From: an uncultured Algibacter sp.
GTDB taxonomy: Bacteria; Bacteroidota; Bacteroidia; Flavobacteriales; Flavobacteriaceae
Reading direction: 5' to 3'
Assembly (NCBI RefSeq): GCF_947487605.1
Contig: NZ_CANKXK010000015.1
Location: 1 to 36,498, forward strand
DNA: 36,498 nucleotides
Part shown: positions 32,328-36,498 of the stretch, one piece after another
Layout: each line of letters starts with the position of its first letter
Position numbering within the stretch: the stretch's first letter is position 1
Notes under the pieces: generated by a model
What the model was told of the DNA's origin: nothing
Database searches by the model: none
The model's input: the letters and a program-made list of their open reading frames with translations, nothing else
Position numbers and translations under genes: made by a program

Positions 32328-32361
32328 AAATTGTAATATTATTTGAAATTCTTAGACTCAT
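32254..32361 (-). CDS. Candidate thr operon leader peptide, 35 residues, threonine/isoleucine-rich
   Basis: An ATG at 32361 opens a 35-codon frame ending at TAA (32254-32256), 82 bases before thrA. The peptide starts MSLRISNNITIL and ends FRFTTNTTTLWGC: seven Thr (five among residues 26-31) and four Ile in 35 residues. It lies about 15 bases after the transcription start predicted from TACTTTTG (32381-32388). Its last codons form the 5' arm of a hairpin. This is the design of thrL-type leader peptides, where slow reading of threonine codons changes RNA folding and lets transcription continue into thrA. It resembles E. coli thrL in composition, not in sequence. Function is inferred. Confidence 0.72.
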   Translation of the reverse strand: MSLRISNNITILALNFKANTSIFRFTTNTTTLWGC

Positions 32362-32380
32362 TGTATTTACATATACACTT

Positions 32381-32388
32381 CAAAAGTA
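32381..32388 (-). promoter_or_regulatory. -7 promoter element of the thr operon
   Basis: TACTTTTG on the minus strand is an exact TAnnTTTG match, giving a predicted start near 32376, about 15 bases before the leader-peptide ATG. The -33 region is T-rich without a proper TTG. The remaining bases to nnr (32389-32599) are AT-rich, with no other feature recognised. Confidence 0.6.
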
Positions 32389-32599
32389 TTACATTTAACC
32401 AAATAAAAAAACTAATAAGAACTTTTTACAATATTCTTATGCTGAATGCATTTTCGTTTAATAATACTAACGAATATATTTCATAATTGAAAAATCCATA
32501 ATATTAAAATGAAAACATTCATGACTAAAATTTCGATACACAGTAAATGATTATATGAATGTTACCAAATGATTGTTAAAAAACAATATTTATAAGCAA

Positions 32600-34159
32600 A
32601 TGAAAATATTTTCCAAAGAACAGATTTATGAAGGTGATAAAATAACCACTGAACGTCAAAACATTTCGTCTACCGATTTAATGGAACGCGCAGGAACTCA
32701 AATTTTTAATTGGATGCATATGCGTATGCAAGGTGTTCAAGTACCTATTCATGTTTTTTGTGGCATTGGCAACAATGGAGGAGACGGCTTGGTTATAGCC
32801 AGACACTTAATTACACATGGTTACAATGTAAAAACCTATATTGTTAATTGCAGCGATAAACGGTCAAAAGACTTTTTAATTAACTACGACCGTATAAAAA
32901 ATGTTACAAAGAAATGGCCAGAATTGTTAAGCTGTTCTGAAGATTTCCCTGAAATGCATAGAGACGATATTATTGTAGATGCCATTTTTGGCATTGGACT
33001 TAATAGAGCAGTACAACCTTGGATTAAAGAGTTATTTATTCATTTTAAAAAAACTGAAGCATTTACACTATCTGTAGATATACCATCTGGACTTTACACA
33101 GATAAAGCAGTTGAAGATGAAGATGCTGTTGTTTATGCTGGTTTTACTCTAAGTTTTGCTTCTCCCAAGTTGGTTTTCTTTTTACCTGAAACGGCTAAAT
33201 ACACTATTCAATGGGAGGTTTTAGACATTGGCTTAGATCCAGAGTTTTTGCAAACTACTCAGGCCGAGGTTGAATTAATTGGCAAGTATGAAGTTTTACC
33301 AAATTATATTTCCAGAGATAAGTTTTCTCATAAGGGTAATTTTGGCCATTCATTAATTATTGGTGGTAGTTATGGAAAGATTGGAGCAGTAAGTTTAACC
33401 AGTAGAGCAGCTTTGTTTGTAGGTTCTGGTTTGGTTACATCTTATGTACCAAAATGTGGCTATAATCCCTTACAAACATCTTTACCAGAGGTTATGGTAC
33501 TAACAGATAACAATGAAGAGCGAATTACATCTATAAGCTTTGAGATTGAACCAACTGTTGTCGCTTTTGGTATTGGAGCTGGAACACATGAAAATACTGT
33601 TTCTGCGTTTGAAGCATTTTTAAAGAATAACAAAACGCCATTGGTTATTGATGCAGATGGTTTAAATATACTTTCTAAAAAGAAATCGTTAATAAAATGG
33701 TTGCCTGAGCAATCTATTTTAACCCCGCATCCAAAAGAATTAGAAAGACTTATAGGTACGTGGACAGATGATTTTGATAAATTGAAAAAAGCCAAAGCCT
33801 TTTCAAAGAAACATAAGGTAATCCTTGTACTTAAAGGCGCAAATACCATCACCATTTTTGATGAGAAGTTATATGTTAATACAACTGGAAATCCAGGAAT
33901 GGCGACTGCGGGATCTGGTGATGTGCTAACGGGAATTATAACGGGTTTAATAGCTCAGGGTTATCATCCCTCTGTTGCAGCTATTTTTGGAGTTTATCTA
34001 CATGGTAAATCGGCAGATATTGCTGTGGAAGATTTTGGGTATCAAAGTTTAATTGCTAGTCATGTAATTGATTACTTAGGAGAAGCCTTTATTGATTTAT
34101 TTAAAGAACCCGAAAATTTGCAAAAAACTGAAGACGCTGATGCTAATAGTGAAAAATAA
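32600..34159 (+). CDS. nnr: Bifunctional NAD(P)H-hydrate epimerase / ADP-dependent NAD(P)H-hydrate dehydratase
   Basis: A 519-residue repair enzyme that recovers NAD(P)H damaged by hydration. The N-terminal YjeF_N epimerase domain has CGIGNNGGDGLVIARHL (54-70) and VDAIFGIGL. The C-terminal ribokinase-like dehydratase domain has GHSLIIGGSYGKIGA, ILTPHPKELERL and the catalytic NPGMATAGSGDVLTG (431-445). The start is the ATG at 32600 (MKIFSKEQIYEGDK), the family's conserved beginning; a TTG nine codons upstream is not needed. Divergent from the thr operon. A palindromic repeat begins one base after its stop. Confidence 0.95.
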   Translation: MKIFSKEQIYEGDKITTERQNISSTDLMERAGTQIFNWMHMRMQGVQVPIHVFCGIGNNGGDGLVIARHLITHGYNVKTYIVNCSDKRSKDFLINYDRIKNVTKKWPELLSCSEDFPEMHRDDIIVDAIFGIGLNRAVQPWIKELFIHFKKTEAFTLSVDIPSGLYTDKAVEDEDAVVYAGFTLSFASPKLVFFLPETAKYTIQWEVLDIGLDPEFLQTTQAEVELIGKYEVLPNYISRDKFSHKGNFGHSLIIGGSYGKIGAVSLTSRAALFVGSGLVTSYVPKCGYNPLQTSLPEVMVLTDNNEERITSISFEIEPTVVAFGIGAGTHENTVSAFEAFLKNNKTPLVIDADGLNILSKKKSLIKWLPEQSILTPHPKELERLIGTWTDDFDKLKKAKAFSKKHKVILVLKGANTITIFDEKLYVNTTGNPGMATAGSGDVLTGIITGLIAQGYHPSVAAIFGVYLHGKSADIAVEDFGYQSLIASHVIDYLGEAFIDLFKEPENLQKTEDADANSEK

Positions 34160-34160
34160 A

Positions 34161-34290
34161 GAGACTGTCTAAAAAAATCGTAGTTTCTGTAAAAGTGAAG
34201 TAATCTTTAATATTTAAGTTGTTGATTATAATGTTGAATGTCAATAAAAATTTCTTGTAATGTCGTATAATATTATGTCTTTAGACAGCC
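34161..34290. repeat. Palindromic repeat (MITE-like), copy B
   Basis: Begins GAGACTGTCTAAAAAAA and ends TTTAGACAGCC (34280-34290); the outermost 11 bases of each arm pair with one mismatch. The same kind of termini bound the unit at 19758-19892, but the interior differs. It follows the nnr stop directly and may end its transcript. A further half-terminus, AGGTTTGTCTAAAAA, appears near 34502-34516 without a partner. Confidence 0.55.
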
Positions 34291-34308
34291 CATAAACTGC
34301 ATTTTTTT

Positions 34309-34326
34309 GGATTAAATATTTAATCC
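34309..34326. repeat. Perfect 18-base palindrome
   Basis: GGATTAAATATTTAATCC reads the same on both strands and overlaps the stop codon of the short frame at 34320-34484. Preceded by a T run, so it could help end transcription. Confidence 0.4.
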
Positions 34327-34484
34327 CGTAATACGCCATTAATTTTGGATTGAATGCTCTTGGTGTATTCGTAATTTACTATATTTCTTTTACCAACAGG
34401 TTTATTTTTAATGATTCCAATAATAATAGCATAATCTATTTCTAGATTACTTTTTGTTTTTGTAAATAACTTAAAAAAAACAGA
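34320..34484 (-). pseudogene. Possible gene remnant (54 open codons without an ATG)
   Basis: The minus strand is open for 54 codons with protein-like composition: LFTKTKSNLEIDY, AIIIGIIKNKPVGKRN and IQSKINGVLRD before TAA. An in-frame TGA lies just upstream and there is no ATG, which fits the end of a decayed gene. No family recognised. It could also be a chance open frame in AT-rich DNA. Confidence 0.25.
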
Positions 34485-34817
34485 TCATCGAATAAAAATG
34501 TAGGTTTGTCTAAAAATTATTCAATAAAAAACAAATAGATGTAGATGGTCTAAACTTTTAAACGGATAATCTAAAAGTTAAATTTATTGGTTGTGTTAAG
34601 CGTTTTTATTTTCTACATTTGGTATACCCTCGTTTCTACAATTTTACTTTATCATACTTATTTTATTTTTAAGAGCATACTTGATTAATAGCAAATTAAA
34701 GATGCCCTCGTCTTACCTTTTTCTTAGCAATATTTGTTGATTTTACTATGTAAAAATAGCGTTTGTTGTTTTATCTTATTTATGTTAACATCATTTATTA
34801 ATTAATCCAAAAATGTT
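34485..34817. other. 333-base AT-rich region upstream of the right-hand adhesin gene
   Basis: No gene seen. It contains a lone half-repeat terminus near 34502-34516, an 8-base inverted repeat AACTTTTA/TAAAAGTT near 34552-34580, and presumably the adhesin promoter, although no exact TAnnTTTG match with a -33 box was found. Confidence 0.35.
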
Positions 34818-36498
34818 ATGTTAATGTACAATTTTACCCAAAAATCAAAGAGCACAACCTCTTTAAATTTAATGGCGTGTTGTCTTAGTTTACTAAGAAA
34901 GTCGTTTAAAAGTATAACCAGTTTAGCTGTTGTTATGCTTTTTTTGTTTGGAAACCTTGGGTTTTCGAATACAGCACCTTACCGAATTGATAATTCAGAA
35001 ACAGTTAAAACTAGTTACTTTGATGTAACTGGATTTTCTAAGTATTTAAACAATACTTCTGAAAGTTTCAACGTGTTTACAGCGTCCGAATCATTTGCAT
35101 TCGATCAATTAAACTGTACCCACAATTCTGAAACTTTAACAATAGGTGATGCGTCTTGTAAAAATGATGAGGATATATATAATGACGCCATACAAGTCGT
35201 TAAGTTTGACAGAAGTTTTAGTGGCAATGGAGACAATGCAGAAATTATTTATTTAAAAACAAATAATTATGCATGCTGCGGTACTGCGCTTGTAAATCCT
35301 AAAAGTGGAACAGCATGTTACGATCTTAGAATTGCCGGACCAAAAGGACCTAATGTTTCTATTACTGAAATAGGAAATATTAATGATTCTAATTGTGATT
35401 TGGGTGAATTAAATACAGACTGTGCCGAAGGTCCAATGATGGCTACTGTTAATTGTCCGCACAATGGACAACACGAACCAGTAAGTCACAAAATTACCTT
35501 TTTAGGAAGTACTAGTCCTGATAATGATGGAAATGTTTATTGGTACTATAAAATAGAAAATAAAATAAATGCATGTCAGGCTGTTAAGGGTATTAGTCAC
35601 TTAACATTTGCAATATTAGATGATGATGTTTGTTGTGTGCCTGAGGCTACTTGTGATTTAGAAGATTTAAATTATGATTGTATTTCTGTAGATCAAGTAG
35701 AAGCCCCTACAAATGTTATTGCAGATGTGTTTAATGTTACCAATACGTGTGGTGGTCAACAGTCCATGATGTCTAGCGATAGTACTCCAAATGTAGATAA
35801 CAGTAATCCTCTACAAACAGTAATTACATTTACTAGAACGTATACGCTTTATGAGAATGGAGAATTGGTTCAAACTTGTGACCAATTAATTACTATTACA
35901 AATTTAGCTCCTGTATTAATTGATGGGAATGATTTACAGCCAGGAGATACAGACATCGATTTAGATGGATGTGTGCCACCAAGTGATTTAGCCATAACAT
36001 TAGGAAATAACCTTTTCGAAGATTGTTTAGGTAACCCTATTAGCAATGAAAATATATTAATTGAAATTGTTGAAATAGATGCCGTAAGTGATTGTGATTG
36101 GACAATAACTATAAAAGTTTTTGTTACTACACCAGGTATTCCAACACCACAACTTATAAAAGAAGAAACTTTTATGGGAGGTGATAAGGAAAAGCCTGTT
36201 ATAACTCAAGCTACTGGACAGCCAGATGGTTATGATTTTGGTTGTAATCCACCAGTACCCCCGACATTTACTGCGACTGATAACTGTGCAGATAATTTAG
36301 TAGTTGTAGTTACAGGGGACCCAACTGGTGATGCTTGTAATAGAACTCAAACTTGGACTGCTAATGTAAGTGATGGATGTAACGATGCTGACCCAATAAC
36401 TGTTACTTATACTTGGATTGAAGCCCCAGCACTTGTTATTAACGAAGTTGGTGACGATACAGATAATAGTTCTTGTGATTATGCAGACCAAGTCGCTT
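34818..36498 (+). CDS. Large secreted adhesin-like protein (5' part; continues past the right edge)
   Basis: An open frame of 560 codons from the ATG at 34818 to the window end. A long leader (MLMYNFTQKSKSTTSLNLMA...) contains a hydrophobic core SITSLAVVMLFLFGNLGFS, so it is exported with a late signal segment. The mature part is rich in Asp, Asn, Thr and paired cysteines (NTDCAEGP, YACCGTAL, DDVCCVPEATC), and from about residue 470 shows HYR-like repeat features (FTATDNCADNLVVVVTGDP, TWTANVSDGCNDADPITVTYTW). This is typical of huge Flavobacterial surface proteins carried by the type IX system. The C-terminal sorting signal would lie beyond the window. Function in adhesion is an inference. 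Confidence 0.78.
   Translation, partial: MLMYNFTQKSKSTTSLNLMACCLSLLRKSFKSITSLAVVMLFLFGNLGFSNTAPYRIDNSETVKTSYFDVTGFSKYLNNTSESFNVFTASESFAFDQLNCTHNSETLTIGDASCKNDEDIYNDAIQVVKFDRSFSGNGDNAEIIYLKTNNYACCGTALVNPKSGTACYDLRIAGPKGPNVSITEIGNINDSNCDLGELNTDCAEGPMMATVNCPHNGQHEPVSHKITFLGSTSPDNDGNVYWYYKIENKINACQAVKGISHLTFAILDDDVCCVPEATCDLEDLNYDCISVDQVEAPTNVIADVFNVTNTCGGQQSMMSSDSTPNVDNSNPLQTVITFTRTYTLYENGELVQTCDQLITITNLAPVLIDGNDLQPGDTDIDLDGCVPPSDLAITLGNNLFEDCLGNPISNENILIEIVEIDAVSDCDWTITIKVFVTTPGIPTPQLIKEETFMGGDKEKPVITQATGQPDGYDFGCNPPVPPTFTATDNCADNLVVVVTGDPTGDACNRTQTWTANVSDGCNDADPITVTYTWIEAPALVINEVGDDTDNSSCDYADQVA

Noticed and set aside
33460-33855. 131-codon open frame antisense to nnr
   Set aside because: It falls entirely within the well-supported nnr dehydratase domain and has no independent signals.
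36297-36491. 64-codon open frame antisense to the right-hand adhesin
   Set aside because: Repetitive Ser/Thr/Ile composition is what reverse reading of the repeat protein gives.
1-36498. CRISPR arrays, tRNA genes and complete insertion sequences
   Set aside because: No regularly spaced direct repeats, no tRNA-like cloverleaf sequences and no transposase reading frames were seen on either strand.

Overview
The window is AT-rich and reads as chromosome of a marine-type member of the Flavobacteriaceae (Bacteroidetes). The reasons are an outer-membrane and secreted-adhesin repertoire with SprB-type repeats, promoters that follow the Bacteroidetes pattern (TTG/TTTG, about 17-23 bases, TAnnTTTG), almost no Shine-Dalgarno sequences, a DnaX that lacks the usual zinc cysteines, and family-typical genes such as DUF3822, DUF4126, the MiaE-type hydroxylase and the DUF5117 metalloprotease. 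The species cannot be named from this sequence alone.

Layout. (1) Position 1-1439, minus strand: 5' part of a secreted SprB-repeat adhesin that runs off the left edge. (2) 1.9-6.1 kb, plus strand: a polyphosphate module (SixA-like phosphatase, ppk1, short ppx), then a small outer-membrane beta-barrel protein. (3) 6.1-9.0 kb, minus strand: miaE, a lipoprotein and dnaX, closely packed. The RNase P RNA gene rnpB is divergent from dnaX. (4) 9.6-13.7 kb, minus strand: a secreted protein of unknown function, two tandem NTF2-like lipoproteins, and a conserved trio (membrane protein, DUF3822, rsmD). (5) 13.8-19.6 kb, plus strand: a RecD-like helicase, a DUF4126 membrane protein, then a lipopolysaccharide/Kdo cluster of kdsB, a HAD hydrolase, a CAT-fold acyltransferase, a KdnB-type Kdo 8-oxidase and a PlsC-fold acyltransferase. 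(6) 19.9-22.5 kb, minus strand: a large exported zinc metalloprotease. (7) 22.7-23.4 kb, plus strand: a NYN-domain protein. (8) 23.5-32.4 kb, minus strand: yebC, pterin dehydratase, an NAD-dependent epimerase, gcvT and the threonine operon thrA-thrB-thrC, which carries a four-helix-bundle gene cassette between thrB and thrC. (9) 32.6-34.2 kb, plus strand: the NAD(P)H-hydrate repair enzyme nnr. (10) 34.8 kb to the right edge, plus strand: 5' part of a second large secreted adhesin.

The most interesting signal is upstream of thrA. An unannotated 35-codon reading frame (32254-32361, minus) contains seven threonine and four isoleucine codons, five of the threonines crowded near its end (TTNTTT). 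It is preceded by a clean promoter -7 element and overlaps a series of hairpins. This is the layout expected of a threonine-responsive leader-peptide attenuator. Other signals worth a second look are: a 10-A tract in dnaX at the end of the clamp-loader domain with an immediate stop in the -1 frame (a likely source of a gamma form); three covarying hairpins placed 17-19 bases before the starts of yebC, gcvT and thrB; a KdnB homologue beside kdsB, suggesting 8-amino-Kdo in the lipopolysaccharide; and several families of palindromic repeats between genes.

No tRNA, CRISPR array, complete insertion sequence or phage gene was seen.
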